A stretch of 64,000 bases of DNA from CAYYIS01 sp964470965 (GCA_964470965.1 CAYYIS010000003.1:129063-193062); one strand, 5' to 3'; shown: positions 27,131 to 36,360, counted from the first letter of the stretch. A program made the numbers and translations. Notes: generated from the sequence alone by a model not told the origin.

Positions 27131-27547
27131 ATGTCTCTTTTTTCCATAGCCGGTAAACGTCCATTTGATCTCGGCGTGTCGAAGGCCAGACTGAGCGGTT
27201 GCCCGGGGCCACCGAATTGTGTATCGAGCAATGCGGACAGAGGCTGTCACCATATCGCTCCGTTTGAGCCGGCCATCGATGTCGAGACCGCTTGGCAGGA
27301 GGCTCGGGAAGCCGTATTGGCCCTGCTTCGAACGCGCGTCGTTACGGACACTGGCACGTATCTCCATGCGGAGTGTCGGAGTAAGTTGTTCGGGTTCGTG
27401 GATGACCTCGAGCTGCACCTGTGCGCTGATGAGAACATCATTGAAGTTCGATCCGCTTCGCGCCTGGGACATTTCGACTTCAGAGCCAACAGAGAACGGG
27501 TGGAAAGCCTACGGGCATTGCTCAGGGAGCGCGGTGTCGTCAGGTAG
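27131..27547 (+). CDS. DUF1499 family protein
   Basis: A 138-residue protein with the DUF1499 hallmarks: a Cys-rich start (GCPGPPNCVSSNADRGCH), TYLHAECRSKLFGFVDDLEL and IEVRSASRLGHFDFRANRER. Function is unknown. It has no signal peptide or membrane segment, unlike some family members. It is probably co-transcribed with the upstream enolase-superfamily gene and the VOC gene 35 bases downstream. Confidence 0.8.
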   Translation: MSLFSIAGKRPFDLGVSKARLSGCPGPPNCVSSNADRGCHHIAPFEPAIDVETAWQEAREAVLALLRTRVVTDTGTYLHAECRSKLFGFVDDLELHLCADENIIEVRSASRLGHFDFRANRERVESLRALLRERGVVR

Positions 27548-27582
27548 CCGGACAAATCTAATGAAATCATACAGGAGGCACC

Positions 27583-27948
27583 ATGCCGGTATCAGGTGTA
27601 ATTTGCCAGATCCGCACAACCGATCTCGAGGAATCGATACACTTCTACGTCTCCAAACTTGGACTCCAACTCTCGTTCAGATACGAGAATTTTTACGCGG
27701 GTGTACAGGCGGGAGACCAGGTGTTTCACCTGAAGCTTACGGATGACAAAGACCCATCGATAGGGTTTGTTGCCGAAGGAGATCACTTTCATCTCTATTT
27801 CACCACGGATGATATAGAAGCCAAGGCCGAAGAGGTGGAGAGAAACGGCGTGTCATTTCTCAAGCCGATCAGCGAAACGCCATGGGGAACGAAAGAATTT
27901 TCGGTACTGGACAATCAGGGTCACACGCTTTACTTCGGTCAGTTGTAG
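27583..27948 (+). CDS. VOC (glyoxalase/bleomycin-resistance/dioxygenase) family protein
   Basis: A 121-residue single VOC unit with paired beta-alpha-beta-beta-beta modules: QIRTTDLEESIHFYVSKLGL, then DHFHLYFTTDDIEAKAEEVE and FSVLDNQGHTLYFGQL. Candidate metal ligands are Glu/His in these strands. A strong AGGAGG lies just upstream. Such proteins act as dimers in isomerisation, epimerisation or resistance reactions; no specific one can be claimed. Confidence 0.83.
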   Translation: MPVSGVICQIRTTDLEESIHFYVSKLGLQLSFRYENFYAGVQAGDQVFHLKLTDDKDPSIGFVAEGDHFHLYFTTDDIEAKAEEVERNGVSFLKPISETPWGTKEFSVLDNQGHTLYFGQL

Positions 27949-28110
27949 CCTCTTTTGTCTGGTGAATACAGTCAGGGTACATTATGTTGTCAATCCCGAT
28001 CAATGGCTGCTTTTTCTACCGGTACGGCCTCTATAGTCCTTGCTTAGAGGCATCCGGCCCATCGGCCGGCTGAAAATAGCGGATCGGGCTGGACAACCGG
28101 CGGAGAGAAA

Positions 28111-29301
28111 ATGATACGTCCAACAATAATACTTTCACTGGTGGTCTGCATTATGGGAGAAATGGTAGTGCGCGCACAGGAGAACACACGTCCCCGGGCA
28201 CGGGACATCGGTATCGAGGTTGGCATCCTGCCCACCGGTCCATTAAATGCCATAACGGATGTTATGGGTGTGAAAGTCGGACACAGAACCTTATGGCAGG
28301 GTGATTCGGTTCGAACCGGAGTGACGGTGATCCTGCCACACGGCGACAACATCTTTCAGGAAAAAGTTCCTGCCGCCGTCTATCTGGGCAACGCGTTCGG
28401 CAAACTGGCCGGTTCGTTGCAGGTGGAGGAGCTGGGCAATATCGAAACCCCCATCGCACTCACGAACACACTGAACGTGCCGGTGGCGATGCAGGCGCTG
28501 GTTCGTTACACGCTGCAGCAACCGGGCAACAAGGGCGTCGGTTCGGTCAACGCCATAGCCGGCGAGACCAACGATGGAAGTCTCAACGATATCCGCGGGA
28601 TGCATGTTGCCGAAGGTGACGTCATGGCGGCACTCAAGGCAGCGTCCGGCGGGCCGGTCGAGGAAGGGGCAGTCGGTGCAGGGACAGGGACGACCTGCTT
28701 CGGGTTCAAAGGCGGAATCGGGACGTCGTCCCGCAGGTTGCCCGGTGATTTTGGCGGCTATACGGTCGGTGTGCTGGTGCAGACCAACTACGGCGGTGTG
28801 CTCACCATCAACGGCGCGCCGGTCGGACGTGAGCTCGGTAATTTTCCGTTCAGTCAGTACACGCTGGGCGACCAGAGCGAAGGCTCGTGCATGATCGTGG
28901 TCGCTACGGACGCACCGCTTTCGCCGCGCAACCTCAAACGCCTGGCGAAACGGGCGGTCCTGGGTCTGGGACAAACCGGCTCGCCCATGTTCAACGGCTC
29001 CGGGGATTTCGTAATTGCTTTCTCCACCGCCTACCGCATACCGTACGACAGCGATCTGCTTAATCCTCCAGTGGCGCTTCTGTCCAACGATTACACTGGC
29101 GGTCTGTTCATGGCGGTGGTGGAAGCCGTGGAAGAGTCGGTCTATAATTCCATGTTCAAAGCGGTTACAGTGACCGGGCGTAACGGTAACACCAGGGACG
29201 CCATCCCGATCGACCGGGTCATCGAGATCTGCCGCAGGTACAACGTACTGAATCTCCAGGATCGTCTGCCTGGTGTCGATCCGTCGGTTCGGTTGCGGTA
29301 G
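28111..29301 (+). CDS. P1-family (DmpA-type) aminopeptidase, secreted
   Basis: N-terminal-nucleophile aminopeptidase with a Sec signal peptide (cleavage after VRA, residue 22). Family blocks are NAITDVMGVKVGH, IETPIALTNTLNVP, GSVNAIAGETNDGSLND, and VLVQTNYGGVLTINGAPVG with the conserved Asn. The self-cleavage site is Gly258-Ser259 in SEGSCMIVVATDAP, as in DmpA where the peptide bond before Ser is cut to give two chains. At 396 residues it is slightly longer than DmpA because of the signal. GGAGAG precedes the ATG. It releases N-terminal residues from peptides, likely in the periplasm. Confidence 0.9.
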   Translation: MIRPTIILSLVVCIMGEMVVRAQENTRPRARDIGIEVGILPTGPLNAITDVMGVKVGHRTLWQGDSVRTGVTVILPHGDNIFQEKVPAAVYLGNAFGKLAGSLQVEELGNIETPIALTNTLNVPVAMQALVRYTLQQPGNKGVGSVNAIAGETNDGSLNDIRGMHVAEGDVMAALKAASGGPVEEGAVGAGTGTTCFGFKGGIGTSSRRLPGDFGGYTVGVLVQTNYGGVLTINGAPVGRELGNFPFSQYTLGDQSEGSCMIVVATDAPLSPRNLKRLAKRAVLGLGQTGSPMFNGSGDFVIAFSTAYRIPYDSDLLNPPVALLSNDYTGGLFMAVVEAVEESVYNSMFKAVTVTGRNGNTRDAIPIDRVIEICRRYNVLNLQDRLPGVDPSVRLR

Positions 29302-29429
29302 CTGTGGAAACCGATCAACAGGCCAGGAGCCGCGGCTCAACCACATGGCGGTATCCGTGCGGCGCCGGCGTACTCGGGCTTGCGCAGTCCCGAGTCCCTG
29401 GCCCGTTTACGGTGCCCCTGACCGCCCTT

Positions 29430-30176
29430 TCATGACCCGGTCTTTAGCAGCAGCCTGTCGACGGCACGGACCAGGTTCTCGAAAGGCTCATCCGTGCTCG
29501 GGGCCCGGCGCAACTCCCCTTGACGATCGATCAAAAAATTGGAGGGATACCGGGCCGTTGTACCAAAGGTTTCGGGTATTTTTCCTTCAGTAGTAAGTAG
29601 CGGATAGCTGACCTGCAATTCCTCTGCGAATTGGCGCTGCAGTTCCGGGTCCTCGACGGAAAAACCCAAAACCACCAATCCGTCTTCGGATCGCTCTTTG
29701 TACAGTTGGTCAAGCGCGGGCATTTCCTCCCGGCATGGACCGCACCAGGTGGCCCAGATGTTGAGGAGTACGACCCGGCCCCGGTAGTCGGAAAGGCGGT
29801 GGGATTTTCCGTCGAGGTCCACCGCGACCATTTCCGGTGCAGCAACTCCGTCCAGGGCAAGATTCGCCGCCTGCCTCGCACGTGAAATGGCCCCGTTGAC
29901 CGGTATGTAGAGCATGGCCAGGGACATGATGGCGATGGCCAACCCCACCTTGGAGGATTTGGTTGAACTGGCTCGGTCAGCCAAAGCGAAAACGATCGTA
30001 ACGATAGACGGCAGGGCCATGGCCACGGCGGTCATCGACAGTCGAAAAACAAAATCAGCGTCCAGGTTCCTGCTTAAATTCGTGAGCACCAGGTAGGTTC
30101 CGGCTCCCAACACCGCCGCTGAAACCGGAGACGATGCACCGAAAATCAAAGTGCGATCTTTTCTCCATCTGCTCAT
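29430..30176 (-). CDS. Membrane-anchored TlpA/ResA-like thioredoxin
   Basis: A 248-residue protein. Three hydrophobic helices (about 11-32, 44-66, 77-97) are followed by a thioredoxin-like TlpA domain with the active site WATWCGPCREEMP (Cys145, Cys148), the PALDQLYKE helix and the cis-Pro region near YPSNFLIDRQGEL. It presumably reduces disulfides on the periplasmic side, for example in cytochrome c maturation. GAAGGAG lies upstream of the ATG. It converges with the P1 peptidase gene. Confidence 0.85.
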   Translation of the reverse strand: MSRWRKDRTLIFGASSPVSAAVLGAGTYLVLTNLSRNLDADFVFRLSMTAVAMALPSIVTIVFALADRASSTKSSKVGLAIAIMSLAMLYIPVNGAISRARQAANLALDGVAAPEMVAVDLDGKSHRLSDYRGRVVLLNIWATWCGPCREEMPALDQLYKERSEDGLVVLGFSVEDPELQRQFAEELQVSYPLLTTEGKIPETFGTTARYPSNFLIDRQGELRRAPSTDEPFENLVRAVDRLLLKTGS

Positions 30177-30283
30177 GGTTTTACTCCTTCCATTCTATTT
30201 CTCGATCGGTCCCCATTACGAATTGTGGACGGTCCAAATTTCCCGGGATGGGGTGTAAAGATGTCGGTTGGTAATTCTTATTT

Positions 30284-30465
30284 TTAATCGGGCCGCCTGA
30301 CACGCTGCAGAATTTCTTCCACTTCTGTTTTTCTAAAACGTTGCACTCTACCGATCTCGTAATAAGGCAGGTCCCCGCGTTCCATAAACCTGCAGTCGGT
30401 TCTCTACGTTAATATCAATAGCTTGGTGAGCTCAGTAGTCGCATAAAACTCATGGTTTGTAACAT
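30284..30465 (-). pseudogene. Broken excisionase-family helix-turn-helix gene
   Basis: The minus strand reads, in one frame ending at TAA 30284-30286, the C-terminal half of an excisionase/MerR-like HTH protein (MERGDLPYYEIGRVQRFRKT, then EVEEILQRVRRPD). Upstream in the same frame lies TTELTKLLILT followed by an amber stop where the recognition helix should begin (ILT-stop-RTDCRFMERG). The likely original ATG at 30465, with AGGGAG eight bases before it, is in another frame (MLQTMSFMRLL). The gene therefore carries both a frameshift and a nonsense mutation. Known relatives are phage or integrative-element excisionases and small regulators. Confidence 0.65.
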
Positions 30466-30859
30466 CTCAGTTTCTCCCTGGAGTATTGGGAGGTATGGAC
30501 ACAAAAATAAAACGATAAGGCATGTTACAGATCAATCGGTTAATTTTATGGATATGATGTCACATCGAACTTTTCCAATAATAATAATAGCAGCATATCT
30601 GGAGCGCACAATAAAACGTATCGACAAGGTGGATCCAGCGCATGTACCGTGCCCTGAACAACCACCCGCCTACAATGGGTGGAGTACCCTTGGGTTGAAG
30701 CGTCCACGGAGAATAACAACAGATAATGTCTAGTTTATACCTTTCTATCGGAGGTATAAATGGAAAAACCCGGCACAGATGAGAAAAAACTGGGCGGATG
30801 CTGGCTGAGCGAGTGAATCAAATCCATCGTGAAGAGTATGTCGGACTGAAGAATACCTC
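30466..30859. other. AT-rich gap inside the decayed element
   Basis: No intact gene. At 30760 an ATG with a very good ribosome binding site (GGAGG, six bases) opens an 18-codon frame (MEKPGTDEKKLGGCWLSE) that stops. A neighbouring frame then continues with MLAERVNQIHREEYVGLKN. This looks like the frameshifted start of a further broken gene, but I cannot name it. A 93-codon ORF at 30452-30733 has no family likeness and is probably noise. Confidence 0.35.
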
Positions 30860-31071
30860 ATTCGGTTACAGTCCGGCCCGATGAATCGTGCGGTACCCCG
30901 AAGGACATGCAGCACCAGCTAATCTATGTCTCGATACAAGTCACCCGGGACCGGTACGGACACCTGATGCCTGAGGTGAACGACCTGGCCCTCCCGCGCC
31001 TCGGAAGCAGGTTTTGGCTCTGTTTGGTAAAACGGCTTCAGATGCAACAGCCCGTATTCCAGTCCCTTTGA
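30860..31071 (+). pseudogene. C-terminal remnant of a tyrosine recombinase (phage integrase)
   Basis: In the frame ending TGA 31069-31071 the sequence reads HQLIYVSIQVTRDRYGHLMP, which is the last catalytic block of tyrosine recombinases (typical form HQLGHSSIQVTLDRYGHLMP). The nucleophilic Tyr codon is TAC at 30955-30957. Upstream in the same frame a weak copy of the preceding helix (IPHSV..., then PKDMQ) remains. No N-terminal part or start codon is present, and the GHSS box is mutated to IYVS. It sits directly beyond the 3' end of the initiator tRNA, a usual integration site. Confidence 0.7.
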
Positions 31072-31075
31072 AATG

Positions 31076-31109
31076 AAAAACCCCTTAACCTGTGATGGTT
31101 AAGGGGTTT
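31076..31109 (-). terminator. Rho-independent terminator of the tRNA gene
   Basis: Stem CCCCTTAACC (31081-31090) and GGTTAAGGGG (31097-31106) with a 6-base loop, extended by AAA/TTT pairs. On the minus strand it is followed by five T (31080-31076). It ends the transcript of the tRNA that lies just upstream on that strand, and could serve the plus strand less well. Confidence 0.85.
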
Positions 31110-31114
31110 CAGTA

Positions 31115-31188
<74 letters not shown>

Positions 31189-31203
31189 TCGTTTGAATCA
31201 CCC

Positions 31204-31232
31204 AATATAGTCAAAACCAATCTTCCTGTCAA
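31204..31232 (-). promoter_or_regulatory. Sigma70-type promoter of the initiator tRNA
   Basis: On the minus strand, TTGACA (31232-31227), a 17-base spacer and TATATT (31209-31204). Transcription would begin about 8 bases before the mature tRNA 5' end at 31188. A consensus -35 with optimal spacing is expected for a tRNA gene. Confidence 0.8.
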
Positions 31233-31615
31233 GCTGTTTTTAGATCGGAATATATAACATTTTCCTGTCTTCGGGGGACACCTGTGCATTCGCCTTCGAA
31301 GCCAATTACGGGATACATTCGACCCATTGCAGTCAGTCCTTCAGCCGGACTCCCTTTACCTTCTGACATATGCCGACGATTTGAAATTCGGTAGGCCATT
31401 GCGCCGTTTCCCGTCCACGGATGACCGCTTGACTATGCCGGACGCTAAGATAGGCGAGTTATGAAAGCAAGCCTGTGCCTCTGTGCATTATTTATCATAA
31501 GGTTATGCCCGACCTCTGGCAGAGATCGTGATGTGGGATAACAGCGGCCGCTTGCCGATGGCTTTCACATCAGAAAATCGTTGACATGTGTGATCGAAAG
31601 AAAGTAACTGTGACC

Positions 31616-33550
31616 ATGCGGCCACATCTTTTGATTACACGGGAAAAGCGCCAAGCACTGCGTTCGGTCACGGATGTTCGCCGGGCGATTACACAGGGGC
31701 ACAGCAAAGACCTGTGGGATACGCTCCGTCGCCGTTCGGACGCGTGCAAAGGTCAGGCGCCTCTCTTGCCGACGGACATGTTTCCTGGGCGTGATCCGCT
31801 CATGGCGAAGCATTCAAATCCGGATTACGTGATCGTGCAGGCGGCGGCAGACCGGGTGACGGATTCGGCTTTGGCGGCACTTTTGACCGGAGACGAAGGG
31901 TATCGGGACACGGCCCTGACCCAGATGGAGGCCTTGTTTGATGAGGCTCTTTGGCCGGAGTGGCGTGACCTGGCGCATCAGTTCGTGGCGGCGGATCTTC
32001 GGACCGGTCAGCTGAGTCAGGCGCTGGGCATGGCGTACGACTGGTTGCACCCGTTGCTGTCCGATTCCCAGCGTCAGTGGATTGTCGAGGGTATCGATCG
32101 GTGCGGCATTCGGCGGTACCTGAAGGCCTATGAGGATAACGCTTCGTACTTCAGCCGGCAGAGCAACTGGCAGACCTGTGTGGTGGGCGGTCTCGGCATC
32201 GCCGGGATGGCGCTGTCGGGGGATCATCCCGATGCACAGCATCTAATCGACTTGGCCCATGGCCGTATGGTGGCCTACCGGTCGGTCTACGGTCCGGACG
32301 GGGAATTCAACGAAAATCCCGGCTACGCGGCAGCGACACGGCTGCCGGTGATCTATTTCTCTGTATATCGCTACCACACGTTCGGCGACGAAAATGTGCT
32401 GGCGCAGTGGCCTTTTCCCGAGACCTGTCTCTGGTACCTGTACCTCACCTCACCGCCCGGCAGAATCGCTGAATTCGGCGACAACCACAGGGACGCGCCG
32501 CCCCGCACCGGCCATTACGCAGCAGTAGCCGCAGCCGCTGGTAACGGTTTGCTGCAATGGTATTATCGGACCATTCCGCCCCGGGACGACGGTTCCCTCC
32601 TCCCGTTCGAATTGCTCTGGTACGACGACACCCTTGTGCCGACCGAACCGGAAGGCCAGCTCCCGAAAGGACGGGCCTTTTCGGCGCACCACGGCTGTAT
32701 CAGCAGTCGAACGGACTGGAATCCTGAGCGCACGCCTACTCTTGTATTTGCAAAAGCCGGCCACGGTTCGGAGATCCACGGCCACCATGATGCCGGTCAG
32801 GTATGTATCGACGGGCACGGGGAGCGACTGATCGTTGACCTGTGCTCGCCGCCCATGTACCCTGCGGATTTTTTCGACGAGAGCCGGTATCGCTACTACA
32901 ATGCGGGTGTTATCGGTCACAACGTCCTGATGTTCGACCGGCAGGAAACGGCGGTGGGAACCCACCGGCGGGCGCTCATAAAGCATGCCCGGTTCGATGA
33001 ATCGAAAGGCGGATGCTGGACGATAGACCTGACCGGATGCTACGACGGCGTAACCTCGGTTCACCGCAGTGTGATTCATCTCATACCGGACATCATTGCG
33101 GTTCTGGACGAAGTGGAACTGCCGGACGAGCGAGACATCTCTCTGCGCTGGCATACGGCCGAACGGGCAACCCCGGATTCGGACGGCAGCTTCGTCGTCA
33201 CATCGATGGGCGTATCCCTATCCGCCAGGATCGTTGGACTCGAAGATGCTTCACTGGCATGTTCCCGCAGCGAACACGCCTACCATGAACCGTTCAACAA
33301 AGGCCGTCTCGGTGACGTCTTCAAAGACCGTCACGAGAGCTATGTGGAGGCCAAGCTCCGCAGCGATCAGTGCCGCATCCTGACCCTGTTCGCAGTCCTG
33401 CCGCCCGGTGACTCCGTGCCTGTCTGGCAGGAACCAGACGGTGCCTGGCGAATAGAAACAGCCACCATGAACGCGGTAGTTAGCGTATCCGGCGATACGT
33501 TCAAAGCGTGGGACGAGGCAACGGAACGGGAGTGGACAATCAAAGTCTGA
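31616..33550 (+). CDS. Heparinase II/III-like polysaccharide lyase
   Basis: About 644 residues. The N-terminal half is alpha-helical (alpha/alpha toroid: SALAALLTGDEGYRDTALTQ, AYDWLHPLLSDSQRQ, SYFSRQSNWQTCVVGGLGIA), and the C-terminal beta part carries the Heparinase_II_III block FAKAGHGSEIHGHHDAGQVC with its conserved His and Asp, then IVDLCSPPMYPADFF. This is the alginate/heparin/ulvan-lyase-like fold that cleaves uronate polysaccharides by elimination. No signal peptide is seen. The ATG at 31616 opens with RPHLLITREKRQAL, the usual start of the toroid; ATG 31586 would add ten residues. It is followed at once by a sulfatase remnant, a common pairing for sulfated glycans. Confidence 0.77.
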   Translation: MRPHLLITREKRQALRSVTDVRRAITQGHSKDLWDTLRRRSDACKGQAPLLPTDMFPGRDPLMAKHSNPDYVIVQAAADRVTDSALAALLTGDEGYRDTALTQMEALFDEALWPEWRDLAHQFVAADLRTGQLSQALGMAYDWLHPLLSDSQRQWIVEGIDRCGIRRYLKAYEDNASYFSRQSNWQTCVVGGLGIAGMALSGDHPDAQHLIDLAHGRMVAYRSVYGPDGEFNENPGYAAATRLPVIYFSVYRYHTFGDENVLAQWPFPETCLWYLYLTSPPGRIAEFGDNHRDAPPRTGHYAAVAAAAGNGLLQWYYRTIPPRDDGSLLPFELLWYDDTLVPTEPEGQLPKGRAFSAHHGCISSRTDWNPERTPTLVFAKAGHGSEIHGHHDAGQVCIDGHGERLIVDLCSPPMYPADFFDESRYRYYNAGVIGHNVLMFDRQETAVGTHRRALIKHARFDESKGGCWTIDLTGCYDGVTSVHRSVIHLIPDIIAVLDEVELPDERDISLRWHTAERATPDSDGSFVVTSMGVSLSARIVGLEDASLACSRSEHAYHEPFNKGRLGDVFKDRHESYVEAKLRSDQCRILTLFAVLPPGDSVPVWQEPDGAWRIETATMNAVVSVSGDTFKAWDEATEREWTIKV

Positions 33551-33553
33551 TAT

Positions 33554-34042
33554 ATGGACCAGACAATGCTGACTAACGTTGTATTTATCATGACCGACAA
33601 CCAGGACGCCCAGAGGGGCCCGGATGCCTCCTGCACCATACGGGAGTTTACGAATCTGGCGCGGGTACTGTCGGAGACCGGGTATACCTGCGGGCTCAGC
33701 GGCAAATGGCATCTGGGGGACGGCCTCCTTCCGCAGGAGGGGTTTTCATACTGGTTCACCAAACCGAAAGGGCACACCCATACCTTCTACCACGAATTCG
33801 AATACGTCCGTATGATCCGTAATGACCGCAGGAAGTACTCCTGGCGTCACCCCCACGGCTCCGATGAGCTGTACGACAAGCAGGCAGGCCCGAGCAAATC
33901 ACGGAATCTTTCAGATGCCGCTGGGTCAGGGCCGGTAGTATGTGATTTACGGCAACGGATCGCCGCGTTCTTTACGCACTACGCAGATCCGCAGTACGAT
34001 ATATGGCGAGGGGGGCGGTCGAAAGCAGGTAGGGTAAAGTGA
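33554..34042 (+). pseudogene. Sulfatase reduced by two internal deletions, still in frame
   Basis: The 162-codon frame is a patchwork of sulfatase pieces. It has the first metal strand (NVVFIMTDNQ), then directly the helix before GYTCGLSGKWHLGD and EGFSYWFTKPKGHTHTFY, then the C-terminal end (YVRMIRNDRRKYSWRHPHGS, DELYDKQA). The CxPxR formylglycine segment (about 70 residues) and the central metal-site region (about 250 residues or more) are gone, so it cannot be an active sulfatase. No stop or frameshift interrupts it. Its stop overlaps the trmH start as GTGA. It lies 3 bases after the lyase. Confidence 0.78.
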
Positions 34043-34734
34043 GAATAAGGAACGAAACTAACAAAAAGAAGCGGTTTCGTATGATCAAAGCCGTGCTTGA
34101 CCGGCGTCAGCCGGATCTGACGGTTGTGATGGACAATGTCCACAAATCGCATAACCTGGCGGCGATCCTGCGATCCTGCGACGCGATCGGTATACCGACC
34201 ATCCACGCCGTGGCGTATCACGATCAGATCGGTGTCCGGCGGGCGGCGTCCAGCGGTTCCCACAAGTGGGTGGACCTGACGATTCATAAGCGGATCGAGA
34301 CGGCCTATAAAATACTCAGAGACCGGGGCCAACGGATCTTAGTCGCCCATCCGGGACTAGGCGGGCAGGATTTCAGGTCGGTGGACTACACGCAGCCTAC
34401 TGCCGTCGTGGTTGGCGCTGAGATGGACGGCCTTTCGGAGAAGGCGGTGACCCTGGCTGACGGGTGCATCTTAATTCCAACCTACGGCATGGTCGATTCG
34501 TTGAATGTGTCCGTCGCGACGGCGGTTATCCTCTTCGAGGCGCACCGACAGAGGCAGGACGCCGGTATGTACGACCATCCGAGGCTCGATCCGGATACCC
34601 GACAGCGCCTACTGTTCGAATACACCTACCCCACGGCTGTCGCCCGTTGCAAAAAATCCGGTATCCCCTATCCGAAACTCGACGACGACGGTGAGGTCAT
34701 ACCGGCGCCTGACTACCCGCTTGAAATCCCATGA
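34039..34734 (+). CDS. trmH: tRNA (guanosine-18-2'-O)-methyltransferase TrmH
   Basis: SPOUT-class methyltransferase that methylates G18 in the tRNA D-loop. SPOUT motifs are visible: VVMDNVHKSHNLAAILRSCD (with the catalytic Arg), TAVVVGAEMDGLS and IPTYGMVDSLNVSVATAVIL (knot). The C-terminal extension (HPRLDPDTRQRLLFEYTYP and SGIPYPKLDDDGE) is the part specific to TrmH of the E. coli type. The start is GTG 34039, with AGGGT shortly upstream and a GTGA overlap with the sulfatase remnant. At 231 residues it matches the family. Confidence 0.93.
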   Translation: MRIRNETNKKKRFRMIKAVLDRRQPDLTVVMDNVHKSHNLAAILRSCDAIGIPTIHAVAYHDQIGVRRAASSGSHKWVDLTIHKRIETAYKILRDRGQRILVAHPGLGGQDFRSVDYTQPTAVVVGAEMDGLSEKAVTLADGCILIPTYGMVDSLNVSVATAVILFEAHRQRQDAGMYDHPRLDPDTRQRLLFEYTYPTAVARCKKSGIPYPKLDDDGEVIPAPDYPLEIP

Positions 34735-35600
34735 CGACCTCCCTGTTCATAATCGTCCTGATCGCCGCGGTCTTCCATGCGCTCTGGAATTTCTCTGCGC
34801 GGAAGATGTCCGGTAACCTGGTGGTTTTCTGGTTTGCGATGTGGGTGTCCGTACTGTTCCTGACCCCGTTTGTGATCGGTCTGACCGTGTTGTCGGGTAT
34901 GGATCGGATTCTGGCCATGTACCGGGAGGGATACGTCTACATGATAGGCACCGGGATCCTCCATATGGCCTATTTCCTGTTACTGGCTCGGGCGTACGAA
35001 CACGGCGAAATCTCGGTGGTGTACCCGGTGGCGCGCGGGTCGGGGATCGGTGTAACGGCGGTTTGCGGCTGGTTGTTTCTGCAGGAAACGATTACCGGTA
35101 CCGGCGCGATCGGTATCGGTCTGGTGTGTATCGGAATACTCTCGCTGGGTGCCGGGGTGATCCGGCAGAGTGAACAGGCTATAAAAGGATTCAGGTCCGC
35201 CCTCGGTGTCGGAGTCACTATTGTCGCGTACTCTCTCGTCGATAAGGTGGGGGTAAGCGTTGTTGATCCGATCCTGTATATATGGACAATGTTCCTTATT
35301 ACGGCTCTGGCGGTCTGGCCGCTGGTCGTATCGCGCCATGGCGGGCAGCTTCGTGAGGTTCTGGGCACATCCCGGCGGATGGTGGCGATCATCGGCATCG
35401 GAATGGCAGGCACCTACCTGATTATTCTATTCGCGTTTACGATGGGACCAGTAGGTTATATCGTGGCGCTGCGTGAATTCGCTGTGGTGGTAGGCGCTCT
35501 GCTGGGGGTAGCATACCTGAAAGAACAACTCACAGCCGGGAAAATCACGGCGATCGTGGCGATAACGGTTGGGCTGGTGTGCATTAAGCTGGCAAACTGA
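34731..35600 (+). CDS. EamA/DMT-family transporter
   Basis: A 289-residue inner-membrane protein with ten hydrophobic segments arranged as two EamA repeats (the first begins LFIIVLIAAVFHALWNFSAR, the second near ALGVGVTIVAYSLVDKVGVS). It has the family motif ARAYEHGEISVVYPVARGSG before the end of repeat 1. Such proteins export or import metabolites, for instance amino acids or nucleotide sugars. The start overlaps trmH by four bases. The 3' end overlaps the convergent cobA gene by 17 bases. Confidence 0.88.
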   Translation: MTTSLFIIVLIAAVFHALWNFSARKMSGNLVVFWFAMWVSVLFLTPFVIGLTVLSGMDRILAMYREGYVYMIGTGILHMAYFLLLARAYEHGEISVVYPVARGSGIGVTAVCGWLFLQETITGTGAIGIGLVCIGILSLGAGVIRQSEQAIKGFRSALGVGVTIVAYSLVDKVGVSVVDPILYIWTMFLITALAVWPLVVSRHGGQLREVLGTSRRMVAIIGIGMAGTYLIILFAFTMGPVGYIVALREFAVVVGALLGVAYLKEQLTAGKITAIVAITVGLVCIKLAN

Positions 35601-36360
35601 TGAATGAAGATGGATCGGTAGATCGTGTGTCGGCCATCGAATTGGTGAGGTTTACCACATCACCGACAATTATCGTGGCCGGCGGTTGGATCTGAGCCAG
35701 GCGGGCCAGCAGCACGATGTCCTTCAGTGTTCCGGTTATGACGCGCTGGCTCGGTAAGGTTCCACGCTCAATAATGGCCACGGGCGTACTCAAAAGGCGC
35801 CCGTGGTGTATGAGGCATTTTACGATGTGAGGGAGCCGTTCAACGCCCATCAAGATGACCAGCGTGTCGACACCCGAGAGGCCGTCCCAGTCTATGTCGT
35901 CCTGCCCTTCCTTCCGGTGCGCCGTCACCACAGTAAAAGAGCCGGCGACGCCGCGATGCGTGAGCGGGATGCCAGCGTTCGCAGGAACCCCGACAGCGCT
36001 GGTGATGCCGGGGACCACCTCGCATCGTATACCGGCTTCTGCACAGGCGGCGGCTTCCTCACTGCCACGGCCGAATACGAACGGGTCGCCCCCTTTGAGG
36101 CGCACCACAGTCTGCCCGAACCGGGCTTTCTCCACCATCAAACGGTTGATATTTTCCTGTTGCATCTCATGGCTGCCGGAAGCCTTGCCGACGAATATCC
36201 GTTCTGATCGGGAAGGCGCTTCATCAAGCAGGTCGGGGTGCACCAGCCGGTCATACAGGATTACATCGGCTTGCTTCAGACGTTTCAAACCGAGAACCGT
36301 TATCAGTTCAGGATCCCCCGGTCCGGCGCCGACCAGATAAACCGTGCCCGGTGTGATCAT
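35584..36360 (-). CDS. cobA: Uroporphyrinogen-III C-methyltransferase (SUMT)
   Basis: Makes precorrin-2 from uroporphyrinogen III with two SAM, the branch point to siroheme. The N-terminal VYLVGAGPGDPELITVLGLK, RLKGGDPFVFGRGSEE and VVPGITSAVGVPANAGIPLT blocks are diagnostic, and so is TLVILMGVERLPHIV. The ATG at 36360 is chosen: it overlaps precorrin-2 dehydrogenase by four bases. The longer open frame to 36486 has no family likeness in its first 42 codons. Last gene of the sulfate-reduction operon. Confidence 0.94.
   Translation of the reverse strand: MITPGTVYLVGAGPGDPELITVLGLKRLKQADVILYDRLVHPDLLDEAPSRSERIFVGKASGSHEMQQENINRLMVEKARFGQTVVRLKGGDPFVFGRGSEEAAACAEAGIRCEVVPGITSAVGVPANAGIPLTHRGVAGSFTVVTAHRKEGQDDIDWDGLSGVDTLVILMGVERLPHIVKCLIHHGRLLSTPVAIIERGTLPSQRVITGTLKDIVLLARLAQIQPPATIIVGDVVNLTNSMADTRSTDPSSFISLPA

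Noticed and set aside
28291..29346. Minus-strand ORF of 351 codons across the P1 peptidase gene
   Set aside because: His/Arg-rich shadow of a clearly coding opposite strand; no family match.
29375..29396. Hairpin ACTCGGG/CCCGAGT between the P1 peptidase and TlpA-like genes
   Set aside because: Stem is fair but no T-run follows on either strand, so I do not call it a terminator.
30452..30733. 93-codon plus-strand ORF next to the HTH pseudogene
   Set aside because: No ribosome binding site, no recognised domain; it overlaps the HTH remnant's 5' region on the other strand.
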